Below, piece after piece: positions 45,211-53,401 of a stretch of DNA of 64,000 nt. The translations under genes were made by a program, and so were the position numbers. Position 1 is the first letter of the stretch; each line of letters opens with the position of its first letter. The notes below the pieces were generated by a model. The model was given only the letters and a program-made list of their open reading frames with translations. It ran no database searches and was not told the DNA's origin. This DNA comes from Novosphingobium sp. (lineage in GTDB: Bacteria; Pseudomonadota; Alphaproteobacteria; Sphingomonadales; Sphingomonadaceae): positions 1 through 64,000 of the forward strand of contig NZ_JAUYNB010000010.1 in assembly GCF_030699305.1 (NCBI RefSeq). Direction: 5' to 3'.

Positions 45211-45240
45211 GGCACAGGTTCGTTCCCAGACTCAAGCACT

Positions 45241-45332
45241 CGTCACCCTGAACTTGTTTCAGCATCCATCTCTCCTCCTGCACGGACAGTGCGGGCCGAG
45301 AAATGGATGCTGAAACAAGTTCAGCATGACGG
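45241..45332. repeat. Intergenic inverted repeat, family C
   Basis: The left arm 45241-45270 (core ctgaacttgtttcagcatcc) pairs with the right arm 45303-45332 (core ggatgctgaaacaagttcag). It is a second copy of the element at 15231-15370. It sits 30 bases after the acyl-CoA dehydrogenase stop, in a 287-base gap that otherwise shows nothing recognisable apart from the next gene's ribosome-binding site. Confidence 0.8.
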
Positions 45333-45497
45333 TTTAGACTTTACCGTGACGAAGTGATTGCGACCAGAGTGGAGCGCAGCACCCCGGACCAAAGGCTGCC
45401 GTAGCGTCACCCATAATCAGTTCGACATCGCCACCGATCTGTGGCGTTCTGCGGCCAACCCGGACCTGCGGATTCGGGACAGTGGAGAGCATTTGCA

Positions 45498-46670
45498 ATG
45501 AACAAGGCGGACCGTCCGTTCGATATCGTGGTCTATGGCGCAACCGGCTATACCGGGCGTCTGGTGGCCGAGTATTTGGCCCATCACTACCAAGGGAACG
45601 GCCCGAAATGGGCGATGGCCGGGCGCAGCGCGGCCAAGCTGGCCGAAGTGCGTGACCTGATCGGCGCGCCGGCCGACACTCCGCTGATCGTCGCCGATTC
45701 GGATGATCCGGCCAGCATGAAGGCGCTGGTTGAACAGACCCGCGTGGTCGTCACCACCGTTGGCCCCTACCAGCTTTACGGCGAGCCGCTGCTGGCGGCC
45801 TGTGTGGCGGCGGGGACGGACTATGCCGACCTCTGCGGTGAGCCGGTGTGGATGCGCCAGATGGCCGACAAGTATCACGACGCCGCCAAGGCATCGGGCG
45901 CGCGCATCGCGTTCTCATCCGGGTTCGATTCGATCCCGTTCGATCTGGGCGTGTTGATGCTGCAACAGGAGGCCAAGGCGCGGTTCGGTGCCCCGGCCCC
46001 GCGCGTCAAAGGCCGGGTGCGGGCGATGCAGGGCGGCTTTTCCGGCGGCACCGCCGCCAGCCTGACCGCGACGCTGGCCGCGCTGGGCAAGGACCCCAGC
46101 CTGGTTCCCTACATGGTCAGCCCGTTCGGCCTGACCCCCGGCTTCGAAGGCCCCGCCCAGCCGCGGGGCGATGCGCCGGAATTTGACGAAGCCGTGGGCA
46201 GCTGGTGCGCACCGTTCATCATGGCCGTGATCAACACCAAGAACGTCCACCGCACCAACTTCCTGCTGGGACATCCGTACGGCGCGGACTTCGTCTATGA
46301 CGAAATGCTGTTGACCGGCCCTGGTGATCAAGGCGAGGCGATTGCCAAGCACGTCGCCGCCACCCCGATGATCGGCAACCCGAACGATCCCAAGCCCGGC
46401 GAAGGCCCGACCAAGGAAGAGCGCGACACCGGCCATTATGACGTGCTGTTCCTGGGCGAATACCCCGATGGCCGCACGATCCGGTACGGCGTGAAAGGTC
46501 GGTATGATCCGGGCTATGGCTCGACCAGCCGGATGATCGCGGAAACCGGAATCGCGCTGCTGGCCTGCACCGCCGAAGGCGGCATTGCCACCCCCGGCGC
46601 GCTGCTGGGTGAGGCACTGGTCCAGCGCCTGCGCGATCATGCCGAGATCACCTTTACGCTGGAGGACTGA
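45498..46670 (+). CDS. Saccharopine dehydrogenase-like / trans-acting enoyl reductase-like protein
   Basis: A 390-residue protein with an N-terminal Rossmann fold (DIVVYGATGYTGRLVAEYLA), the family motif TTVGPYQLYGEPLLAACV and FSSGFDSIPFDLGV. This is the saccharopine dehydrogenase-like family that includes mycobacterial trans-acting enoyl reductase; most members are of unknown substrate and act on CoA or lipid intermediates. The start at 45498 has a GGAGAGC site. The next gene starts 2 bases after its stop, so they are co-translated. Confidence 0.87.
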   Translation: MNKADRPFDIVVYGATGYTGRLVAEYLAHHYQGNGPKWAMAGRSAAKLAEVRDLIGAPADTPLIVADSDDPASMKALVEQTRVVVTTVGPYQLYGEPLLAACVAAGTDYADLCGEPVWMRQMADKYHDAAKASGARIAFSSGFDSIPFDLGVLMLQQEAKARFGAPAPRVKGRVRAMQGGFSGGTAASLTATLAALGKDPSLVPYMVSPFGLTPGFEGPAQPRGDAPEFDEAVGSWCAPFIMAVINTKNVHRTNFLLGHPYGADFVYDEMLLTGPGDQGEAIAKHVAATPMIGNPNDPKPGEGPTKEERDTGHYDVLFLGEYPDGRTIRYGVKGRYDPGYGSTSRMIAETGIALLACTAEGGIATPGALLGEALVQRLRDHAEITFTLED

Positions 46671-46672
46671 CC

Positions 46673-47044
46673 ATGACTGACAACACCGCCGTGGTGCGCG
46701 CATTCATCGCCGCGTGGTCACGCCTCGATGTGGAGGAGCTGGTCGGCTATTTCACCGAGGACGGGATCTATCACAACATGCCGATCGAACCGGTGCAGGG
46801 CCATGCCGCGCTGCGCCAGTTCATCGGTGCATTCGCGGGCGGGTGGAGCAGCACCGAATGGGAAGTGCTGAACCTGGCCGCCGCCGGGGATGTGGTGATC
46901 GCGGAACGGATCGACCGCACTGTCGCGAACGGCAAGCAGGTCGACCTGCCGTGCTGCGGCGTGTTCGAATTGCGCGACGGCAAGATCGCGGTGTGGCGCG
47001 ATTACTTTGATATGGCCACGTATACCCGCGCTTTGACCGGTTGA
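46673..47044 (+). CDS. Limonene-1,2-epoxide hydrolase-like protein
   Basis: A 123-residue NTF2-like protein. It has Tyr33 and Asn35 in GIYHNMP, Arg79 and Asp81 in AERID, and WRDYFDM at 108-114 with Asp110 and Asp113. In limonene epoxide hydrolase the catalytic set is Tyr53, Asn55, Arg99, Asp101 and Asp132; the Tyr-to-Arg spacing of 46 is identical here, and the last Asp is off by about one residue. Hydration of an epoxide is therefore likely, though a SnoaL-like fold of other function is possible. Flanked closely by a reductase gene (2 bases) and an MFS transporter gene (4 bases). Confidence 0.83.
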   Translation: MTDNTAVVRAFIAAWSRLDVEELVGYFTEDGIYHNMPIEPVQGHAALRQFIGAFAGGWSSTEWEVLNLAAAGDVVIAERIDRTVANGKQVDLPCCGVFELRDGKIAVWRDYFDMATYTRALTG

Positions 47045-47048
47045 GCGG

Positions 47049-48266
47049 ATGGCCCGAATGATCCCCGCCTTCACCGGCGAGTGGCGCGAAGGCTGGCGGA
47101 TCGTGCTGGGCTGCGCGATGGCGTCCGCCACCGGCGTCGCGCTGCTGTTCTTCACGTTCAGCCTGTTCCTGTTGCCGCTGGCCGATGAACTGAACGTTTC
47201 GCGCGGGCAACTGGGCATCGTCCAGGCGCTGATCATCACCGCCGCACTGGGATCGCCAGTGATCGGGCGGATGACCGACATCTATGGCTTTCGCCCGGTC
47301 TATTTCACCTGCACGCTGATCGTCGCCACCATTCAGGTGATGACGTCGTTGCTGGGCAGCAGCATCTGGCACATGGCCATCGCAATCGCGCTGATCGGGT
47401 TCTTCAGCGTCGGCAGCACTGCCGTCGCGATTACCCGGCCGATCAGCGCGCATTTCCGGATCCACCGCGGCAAGGCGCTGGGGCTGGTTGCGATCGGCGC
47501 GGCGATCACCACGATGTTCATGCCGCCGATCCTGCAACAAGTGCTGGACGCCTATAGCTGGCGCGGCGGGTTCATCGCGCTGGCCGCGATTTCGGTCTGT
47601 ATCGGCATCCCGTCGGTCGCGCTGCTGCTGCCGCGCAATTCCGGGCGCAGCGGCAGCGGCATCGGGGGCAAGTCCCCGCCGCCCGACTGGTCGTTCATGA
47701 AGGTGCGCGATTTCTGGTTCATGACCATGTCCAATGTCGTGATGTCGATGGCGACTGCCGGAGCGGTCAGCCAGATGTCGCCAATGATCCAGGAAGAAGG
47801 GATCGGCGCGGGCACCGCCGCACTGGCGCTGTCGGTCTATGCCGCCGGGCAGTTTGCCGGACGGCTTGGCGGCGGCTGGCTGCTCGACCGGTTCGATCCG
47901 CGCCGGGTCGCCTTCCTGCTGACGCTGGTTCCGGGCACGGGCTTCATCGTCCTGCTGTTGACCACGGGCTTTGCCCCGGCGGCGCTGTTCGCGGCCGCGA
48001 TGATCGGGCTGCAACAAGGCGCGGAACTCGACATTTTCGCCTATTTCGTCAGCCGCCGGTTCGAGGTTTCGAAGTACGGCACGGTCTATGGCGCGCTGGT
48101 CGGGATCGGCTGGATCGGCAACGCGGTGGGCATCATCGGCGTCGGCCTGCTGCACGATGCGACCGGCAGTTACGCGATCTGGCAGGCGATCGGTGCCGGT
48201 GCGCTGCTGATCGGTGCCCTGCTGATCCTGCCGGTGCGCCTCCCCGCGCGGGAGGAACCGGCCTGA
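47049..48266 (+). CDS. MFS transporter
   Basis: A 405-residue protein with about twelve membrane helices and a central cytoplasmic loop (about 195-220; NSGRSGSGIGGKSPPPDW). It has GRMTDIYGFRPVYFTC between helices 2 and 3, the MFS signature, and GRLGGGWLLDRFDPRRVAFL in the second half. Style fits oxalate/formate or monocarboxylate-type MFS. It is co-directional with the epoxide-hydrolase-like gene, four bases after it, and probably takes up the compound the cluster degrades. Confidence 0.9.
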   Translation: MARMIPAFTGEWREGWRIVLGCAMASATGVALLFFTFSLFLLPLADELNVSRGQLGIVQALIITAALGSPVIGRMTDIYGFRPVYFTCTLIVATIQVMTSLLGSSIWHMAIAIALIGFFSVGSTAVAITRPISAHFRIHRGKALGLVAIGAAITTMFMPPILQQVLDAYSWRGGFIALAAISVCIGIPSVALLLPRNSGRSGSGIGGKSPPPDWSFMKVRDFWFMTMSNVVMSMATAGAVSQMSPMIQEEGIGAGTAALALSVYAAGQFAGRLGGGWLLDRFDPRRVAFLLTLVPGTGFIVLLLTTGFAPAALFAAAMIGLQQGAELDIFAYFVSRRFEVSKYGTVYGALVGIGWIGNAVGIIGVGLLHDATGSYAIWQAIGAGALLIGALLILPVRLPAREEPA

Positions 48267-48311
48267 CGGCGGCCCTTGCGCGAGAGGCCCGACCGGCGCA
48301 ATAGCGCGCGC

Positions 48312-49166
48312 ATGTCCCAGACTGACCCTTCCGCGCCTGATCCCGTCCGCGTCGCCGCGCTGTACCAGTTCACCCCCTTTGCGGGTCCGGCGGACCTGCG
48401 CGCGCCCCTGCTGGCGGTGTGCGAGGCGGCGGGCATCAAAGGGACGTTGTTGCTGGCAGGCGAAGGGATCAACGGCACCATCGCCGGGACCGAAACCGGC
48501 CTCGCCGCCGTGCTCGACCACATCCGCGCGCTGCCGGGCTGCGCCGCGCTGGAGGTCAAGTTCTCCGCCGCCCCCGCGATGCCGTTCCAGCGAATGAAAG
48601 TCCGGCTGAAGCGGGAAATCGTGACGCTGGGGGTGGACGGAATCGACCCGCTCGCCAGCGTCGGCACGTATGTTGCCCCGCACGACTGGAACGCGCTGAT
48701 TGCCGATCCCGGCACCATCGTGATCGACACCCGCAACGCCTATGAAGTCGCCGCCGGGACTTTCACCAACGCCATTGATCCCGGCACGCGCAGTTTCCGC
48801 GAATTTCCGGACTGGTTCCGCGCCAACCGCGAACTCCTGCTGGGCAGCGGCACGCCCCCCAAGGTCGCGATGTTCTGCACCGGCGGCATCCGCTGCGAAA
48901 AATCGACCGCGTTCCTGAAAGCGGAAGGCATCGACAGCGTGTTCCACCTGGCTGGCGGCATCCTCAAATACCTCGAAACCATGCCGGCTGAGGACAGCCT
49001 GTGGCAGGGCGAATGCTTCGTGTTCGATGAACGCGTCACGGTCGGCCACGGCCTTGCCCCCGGCAGCTATGCGCTGTGCCACGCCTGCAACCAGCCGGTC
49101 AGCGCCGAAGATCAGGCCTCGGCGCTCTACGTCCCCGGCGAAAGCTGCCCGGCCTGCGCCGATTAG
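48312..49166 (+). CDS. trhO: tRNA uridine(34) hydroxylase, rhodanese-like
   Basis: A 284-residue protein of the YceA/TrhO family: N-terminal acylphosphatase-like domain ([19 protein letters not shown]), rhodanese domain with the active-site [11 protein letters not shown], and a C-terminal tail with two CxxC-like pairs (CHACNQP and CPAC). TrhO hydroxylates U34 of some tRNAs using oxygen, on the way to 5-methoxyuridine. The ATG at 48312 was preferred over a TTG at 48276. It begins an apparently separate transcript after the MFS gene (45-base gap). Confidence 0.9.
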   Translation: MSQTDPSAPDPVRVAALYQFTPFAGPADLRAPLLAVCEAAGIKGTLLLAGEGINGTIAGTETGLAAVLDHIRALPGCAALEVKFSAAPAMPFQRMKVRLKREIVTLGVDGIDPLASVGTYVAPHDWNALIADPGTIVIDTRNAYEVAAGTFTNAIDPGTRSFREFPDWFRANRELLLGSGTPPKVAMFCTGGIRCEKSTAFLKAEGIDSVFHLAGGILKYLETMPAEDSLWQGECFVFDERVTVGHGLAPGSYALCHACNQPVSAEDQASALYVPGESCPACAD

Positions 49167-49206
49167 GCCAGTTGGCGCAAAGGTGGTTTCCCGGTAAGGG
49201 GCGCGG

Positions 49207-50829
49207 ATGCTGCGCCTGTCCGGACTGTCCCTGCCGCTCGACCATCCCCCCGAAGCGATTGCGCCCGCGATCTGCGCGCGGCTGGGCATCGAGGGCAATG
49301 ACCTGCGCGGCTATACCATGTTCAAGCGCGGCAACGACGCCCGCCGCAAGAGCGCGATCCTGCTGGTCTATACCTTCGACCTCGATCTGGCCGACGAAGC
49401 CGCCGTGCTGGCCCGTTTCCCCAATGACAAGGACGTGCGCCCAACCCCGGACATGGTCTGGCACCCGCCGGTCCATGCGCCCGAAGGCTGGTCGGGCCAG
49501 CGCCCGGTGGTAATCGGCGCGGGGCCGTGCGGGCTGTTCGCGGGGCTGGTGCTGGCGCAGATGGGGTTCCGCCCGATCATCGTCGACCGCGGCAAGGTCG
49601 TGCGCCAGCGCACAAAAGATACCTGGGGGCTGTGGCGGCGGTCGGAACTGAACCCCGAATCCAACGTCCAGTTCGGCGAAGGCGGCGCGGGCACGTTTTC
49701 CGACGGCAAGCTCTATTGCCGGGTCAAGGACCCGCGCTTTCTGGGCCGCAAGGTGCTGGAGGAATTCGTCAAGGCGGGCGCGCCGGACGACATCCTGTAC
49801 GAAGCGCACCCGCACATCGGCACGTTCCGGCTGGTGACGATGGTGGAAAGCATGCGCGCCACCATCGAGGAACTGGGCGGTGAATACCGCTGGGAAACCC
49901 GCGTCGACGATCTGGTACTGGACCGGCTGCCCGATGGCCGCCAGCAGTTGCGCGGGCTGCAACTGGCCGATGGCAGCTTTCTGGAAACCGATCATGTCGT
50001 GATGGCAGTCGGCCATTCGGCGCGCTCCACGTTCGAAATGCTCCACGCGCGCGGCGTGCATATCGAGGCCAAGCCGTTCTCGATCGGCGTGCGGATCGAA
50101 CACCCGCAAAGCTGGGTGGACGAGGCCCGGTTCGGCAAATGCGCCGGGCATCCGGTGCTGGGCGCGGCGGCTTACAGTCTGGTCCATCACTGTTTGAACG
50201 AGCGCACCGTTTACAGCTTTTGCATGTGCCCCGGCGGGCGCGTGGTCGCCGCGACGAGCGAGGAAGGCCGCGTCGTCACCAACGGGATGAGCCAGTATTC
50301 CCGCGCCGAATTCAACGCCAATTCGGGCTTCGTCGTGGGGATCGACCCGGCGCGCGATTACCCGGACGGGCCGCTGGCGGGGATCGCGTTTCAGCGCAAA
50401 TGGGAATCGCTGGCCTATCAGGCGGGCGGCGGCAACTATTTCGCGCCGGGCCAGCGGGTGGAAGATTTCCTCGCCGGTCGCCCCTCGACCGCGCTCGGCA
50501 GCGTCACCCCCAGCTACAAGCCCGGCGTGACGCCCACCGATCTGGCCGCCTGCCTGCCCGATTTCGCGGTGGAAGCGATGCGTGAGGCGCTGCCGATCTT
50601 CGGCCGCCAGATCGCCCGCTATGACCACCCAGACGTGGTGATGACCGGCGTCGAAACCCGCACGTCATCCCCCATCCGCATCACGCGCGGCAAGGATTTC
50701 CAAAGCCTTAACGTCGCGCGGCTGTTCCCGGCGGGCGAAGGCGCGGGCTATGCGGGCGGCATCCTTTCCGCCGCGATTGACGGCATCAAGGTGGGCGAAG
50801 CGGTCGCGCAGAGCATCATGGCGCAATGA
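49207..50829 (+). CDS. FAD-dependent dehydrogenase (COG2509-like)
   Basis: A 540-residue flavoprotein. An N-terminal region of about 95 residues (MLRLSGLSLPLDHPPEAIAP) precedes the FAD motif VVIGAGPCGLFAGLVLAQMG. It also has VQFGEGGAGTFSDGKLYCRV, the SAM-independent block MCPGGRVVAATSEEG and a C-terminal FPAGEGAGYAGGILSAAIDG. These are features of the widespread YtfP-unrelated 'uncharacterised FAD-dependent dehydrogenase' family, function unknown. Its stop overlaps the next flavoprotein gene by 4 bases. Confidence 0.88.
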   Translation: MLRLSGLSLPLDHPPEAIAPAICARLGIEGNDLRGYTMFKRGNDARRKSAILLVYTFDLDLADEAAVLARFPNDKDVRPTPDMVWHPPVHAPEGWSGQRPVVIGAGPCGLFAGLVLAQMGFRPIIVDRGKVVRQRTKDTWGLWRRSELNPESNVQFGEGGAGTFSDGKLYCRVKDPRFLGRKVLEEFVKAGAPDDILYEAHPHIGTFRLVTMVESMRATIEELGGEYRWETRVDDLVLDRLPDGRQQLRGLQLADGSFLETDHVVMAVGHSARSTFEMLHARGVHIEAKPFSIGVRIEHPQSWVDEARFGKCAGHPVLGAAAYSLVHHCLNERTVYSFCMCPGGRVVAATSEEGRVVTNGMSQYSRAEFNANSGFVVGIDPARDYPDGPLAGIAFQRKWESLAYQAGGGNYFAPGQRVEDFLAGRPSTALGSVTPSYKPGVTPTDLAACLPDFAVEAMREALPIFGRQIARYDHPDVVMTGVETRTSSPIRITRGKDFQSLNVARLFPAGEGAGYAGGILSAAIDGIKVGEAVAQSIMAQ

Positions 50830-51998
50830 GCGCCCCCCAATTCGATGCAATCGTGCTGGGCGCGGGCGCGGCCGGGATGATGGCGGCGGCGACCGCAGGC
50901 CAGCGCGGCAAGCGGGTGCTGCTGCTCGATCACGCTGACGAGCCGGGCAAGAAGATCCTGATTTCCGGCGGCGGGCGCTGCAATTTCACCAATCTGGGCA
51001 CCGCGCCGGAGCGTTACCTCTCGGCCAACCCGCACTTCGCCAAGTCCGCGCTGGGCCGCTACACCCCGCAGGATTTTCTGGAACTGGTCGAACGCCACGG
51101 CATTGCCTGGCACGAAAAGACGCTGGGCCAGCTGTTCTGCGATGGCTCCGCGCGCCAGATCGTGGCCCTGCTGGTCGAGGAATGCCGCGCGGGCGGGGTG
51201 ACGATTGCGCTGGGCCAGTCGGTCAGCGCCGTAACGCACGCCGACGGGCAGTTCCGGGTGAGCGCGGGCGGGCGGGACTATACCGCCCCCGCGCTGGTGC
51301 TGGCGACCGGCGGCCCGGCCATCCCAAAACTCGGCGCAACCGGGTTTGCCTATGAACTCGCGCGCCAGTTCGGTCTGTCCGTCGTCCAGCCGCGCCCCGC
51401 GCTGGTGCCGTTCACGCTGGGCGCGGACGAGGCGCTGTTCCGCGAACTCTCTGGCGTGTCCGCAGAAGTCGTGGTGCGCTGGAACAAGGTCCGCTTCCGC
51501 GAAGCCGCGCTGTTCACGCACCGGGGGCTGAGCGGCCCGGCGATGCTGCAAATCTCGTCCTACTGGCAGCACCGCACCGCCATCGGCGTGAACTTCCTGC
51601 CCGACGCCGCGCAAGGCTGGCTGACCGAGGTCAAGCGCACCCGCCCCAAGCTGGCGCTGCACAACGCCCTGCCCCTGCCCGACCGGCTGAAAGCCGCCCT
51701 GCTGGACCGCGCCGGGATCGGCGGCGAACTGGCGGGCCTGACCGACAAGGCGCTGCGCGGGTTTGAAGCAAAACTGGCCGACTGGCAATTCACGCCCAAC
51801 GGCACCGAAGGCTTCGCCAAGGCGGAAGTCACCGCAGGCGGCATCTCCACCGCCGACCTCTCATCGCGCACGATGATGGCTAGCAAAGTGCCGGGGCTCT
51901 ACGCCATTGGCGAGGCCGTGGACGTCACCGGCTGGCTGGGCGGCTACAACTTCCAGTGGGCCTGGGCCAGCGGCTGGGCGGCGGGGCAGGCGGTTTAG
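50826..51998 (+). CDS. BaiN/RdsA-like NAD(P)/FAD-dependent oxidoreductase
   Basis: A 390-residue flavoprotein with VLGAGAAGMMAAATAGQRGK at the start, ISGGGRCNFTNLG, LATGGPAIPKLGATGFAY and a C-terminal GEAVDVTGWLGGYNFQWAWA. This matches the family of HI0933-like proteins (BaiN, RdsA), linked to bile-acid reduction in gut bacteria and otherwise unknown. The variant C-terminal block suggests the alphaproteobacterial PP4765-like subgroup. It is coupled to the preceding flavoprotein gene (ATGA overlap), suggesting a paired redox function. Confidence 0.88.
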   Translation: MSAPQFDAIVLGAGAAGMMAAATAGQRGKRVLLLDHADEPGKKILISGGGRCNFTNLGTAPERYLSANPHFAKSALGRYTPQDFLELVERHGIAWHEKTLGQLFCDGSARQIVALLVEECRAGGVTIALGQSVSAVTHADGQFRVSAGGRDYTAPALVLATGGPAIPKLGATGFAYELARQFGLSVVQPRPALVPFTLGADEALFRELSGVSAEVVVRWNKVRFREAALFTHRGLSGPAMLQISSYWQHRTAIGVNFLPDAAQGWLTEVKRTRPKLALHNALPLPDRLKAALLDRAGIGGELAGLTDKALRGFEAKLADWQFTPNGTEGFAKAEVTAGGISTADLSSRTMMASKVPGLYAIGEAVDVTGWLGGYNFQWAWASGWAAGQAV

Positions 51999-52111
51999 CC
52001 CGCGCACGCCCCCTCTCCGTTCGCGTAGACAACTACCACGCTCGACGAATGTCAGCTGTCGGGATGTGCCAAATGTTGCCTGAATGACAGCAATGTCGGG
52101 GATTGCGGACG

Positions 52112-52558
52112 TTAGACATCGCGCAGCCACTTTGCCAAATCAGGCTCCATCCAACCCAAATCTTCGCGCAGACCAAAAGTATCGCATTGCTGCTTGAGCG
52201 TTTTCGTCGCGAAGTCGTAAGCCATTGCATAGCCTCGGTCGAAGTCCGTCTCACAAGTTAGCCCGTCAAGATGTTCCTTCATTTCTACCACGGTATCGCG
52301 CAGCATCAGGGCATGCGGTGAAGGTTCCATGACCCGCAGCGAACTCGCCGCGTAGCGAAGGACATAGGGTTTCTCGCGCGGTTTGCGGATAGGCATCTCA
52401 GCACCAAAGAACGCAACGTAGCAGTCAAAGGCGTCGATCTCATCGTCACCCCAACAGTGGACGACCACACCATGTTCGTGCTCACCATCGGTTGGATTTC
52501 TTAGGCTTACTATCGTGCCGGGAGCCAAGTAACGGTCGGATGTATTTTCGTCGGTCAT
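52112..52558 (-). CDS. Orphan protein of unknown function (lower GC)
   Basis: A 148-residue acidic protein, MTDENTSDRYLAPGTIVSLR at the start, with VVVHCWGDDEIDAFDCYVAF and a helical C-terminal half (TCETDFDRGYAMAYDFATKT). The DNA is less GC-rich than its neighbours. A longer in-frame version to 52648 starts in a region without coding character. No domain is recognised; an immunity-protein-like role was considered only because of size and acidity. Between 51999 and 52111 nothing else is seen. Confidence 0.72.
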   Translation of the reverse strand: MTDENTSDRYLAPGTIVSLRNPTDGEHEHGVVVHCWGDDEIDAFDCYVAFFGAEMPIRKPREKPYVLRYAASSLRVMEPSPHALMLRDTVVEMKEHLDGLTCETDFDRGYAMAYDFATKTLKQQCDTFGLREDLGWMEPDLAKWLRDV

Positions 52559-52730
52559 TTCCGTTTTTTGGATGACAGCGTCAATGACTGCAATGGAGTC
52601 GTGTCCGGAAAGGCCGCTTTGAAGGCAGAGATGGAAAAAGCGGGCCATCTGGAATTACCCACGCGCCTATGTCGGACAGTCTTCACGGCGCTGGCTCGCC
52701 TTGATGCGCCGGACGATTCGACGAAATCTT

Positions 52731-52822
52731 CGTCACCCCGGACTTGATCCGGGGTCCAGCTTCCTTGGTCCGGCGCTGCGCTGACAGGTGCAGCGGGACC
52801 CCGGATCAAGTCCGGGGTGACG
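52731..52822. repeat. Intergenic inverted repeat, family E
   Basis: Left arm 52731-52757 (cgtcaccccggacttgatcc, then ggggtcc) is the exact reverse complement of right arm 52796-52822. Such 'CACCCCGGACTTGATCCGGGG' elements are abundant in sphingomonad genomes. It lies in the 284-base gap between the orphan gene start and the DUF3237 gene stop, and could end DUF3237 transcription. Confidence 0.8.
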
Positions 52823-52842
52823 GGTGCAGGAGAGGATTCCCC

Positions 52843-53385
52843 TCAATTCACCACGTAATAATCGATCACCACCGAATCCGGCTTGCGAATGCCGCGCGCG
52901 ACGAAGGCGTGGCGCTGCATCCAGTCGAGCGCGCCGCCGTTAACCTTGAAGTTGGGCGTGGTGCGGAAATAGTAGAGCGAGGGGTCGACCACCTCGCCAC
53001 GCGCCAGCTTCTCCACCACTTCGACCGAGGCAACGCGCACACCGGGGTTGGTGACTTCGATCACGGTGCCATCGGCGGCTTTCAGGAAATAGCGCGCCTC
53101 CACCTTGGTCAGGCCTTCGGGCATGATCGTCTGCCAATCGCCGCCGCCCGCCATGACCGTGCCTTGCAGGCGCGGGCCATAGACTTCGCCGCCGCGAATG
53201 CCGATGAAGCGCCGCCGTCCGCCGTCGACCGTGCCAACTTCGATCGGAGGGTCGAGATCGGCGCGGATTGAGAAGACATAAGTCAGCGTCGGGGCGGGTG
53301 CCGCCGCCCCTTGCGGCGCTTCTGCCTGCGCTGCCCCGGCAAGGGTGGCGAGGGCCAGAGCGGCGGCGGTGAGCAGGTGTTTCAT
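52843..53385 (-). CDS. DUF3237 domain protein, exported
   Basis: A 180-residue protein with a signal peptide (MKHLLTAAALALATLAGAAQ) and a DUF3237 domain: TLTYVFSIRADLDPPIEVG, FIGIRGGEVYGPRLQGTVMA, GGGDWQTIMPEGLTKVEARY. DUF3237 is a beta-barrel family of unknown function found near aromatic and aldehyde catabolic genes. The start at 53385 is where the signal peptide begins; the longer frame to 53538 overlaps the aldehyde dehydrogenase gene antisense-free 3' end. It follows that gene on the same strand by 16 bases, probably one operon. Confidence 0.88.
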   Translation of the reverse strand: MKHLLTAAALALATLAGAAQAEAPQGAAAPAPTLTYVFSIRADLDPPIEVGTVDGGRRRFIGIRGGEVYGPRLQGTVMAGGGDWQTIMPEGLTKVEARYFLKAADGTVIEVTNPGVRVASVEVVEKLARGEVVDPSLYYFRTTPNFKVNGGALDWMQRHAFVARGIRKPDSVVIDYYVVN

Positions 53386-53401
53386 GGGCGGCGCCTTTCG
53401 C

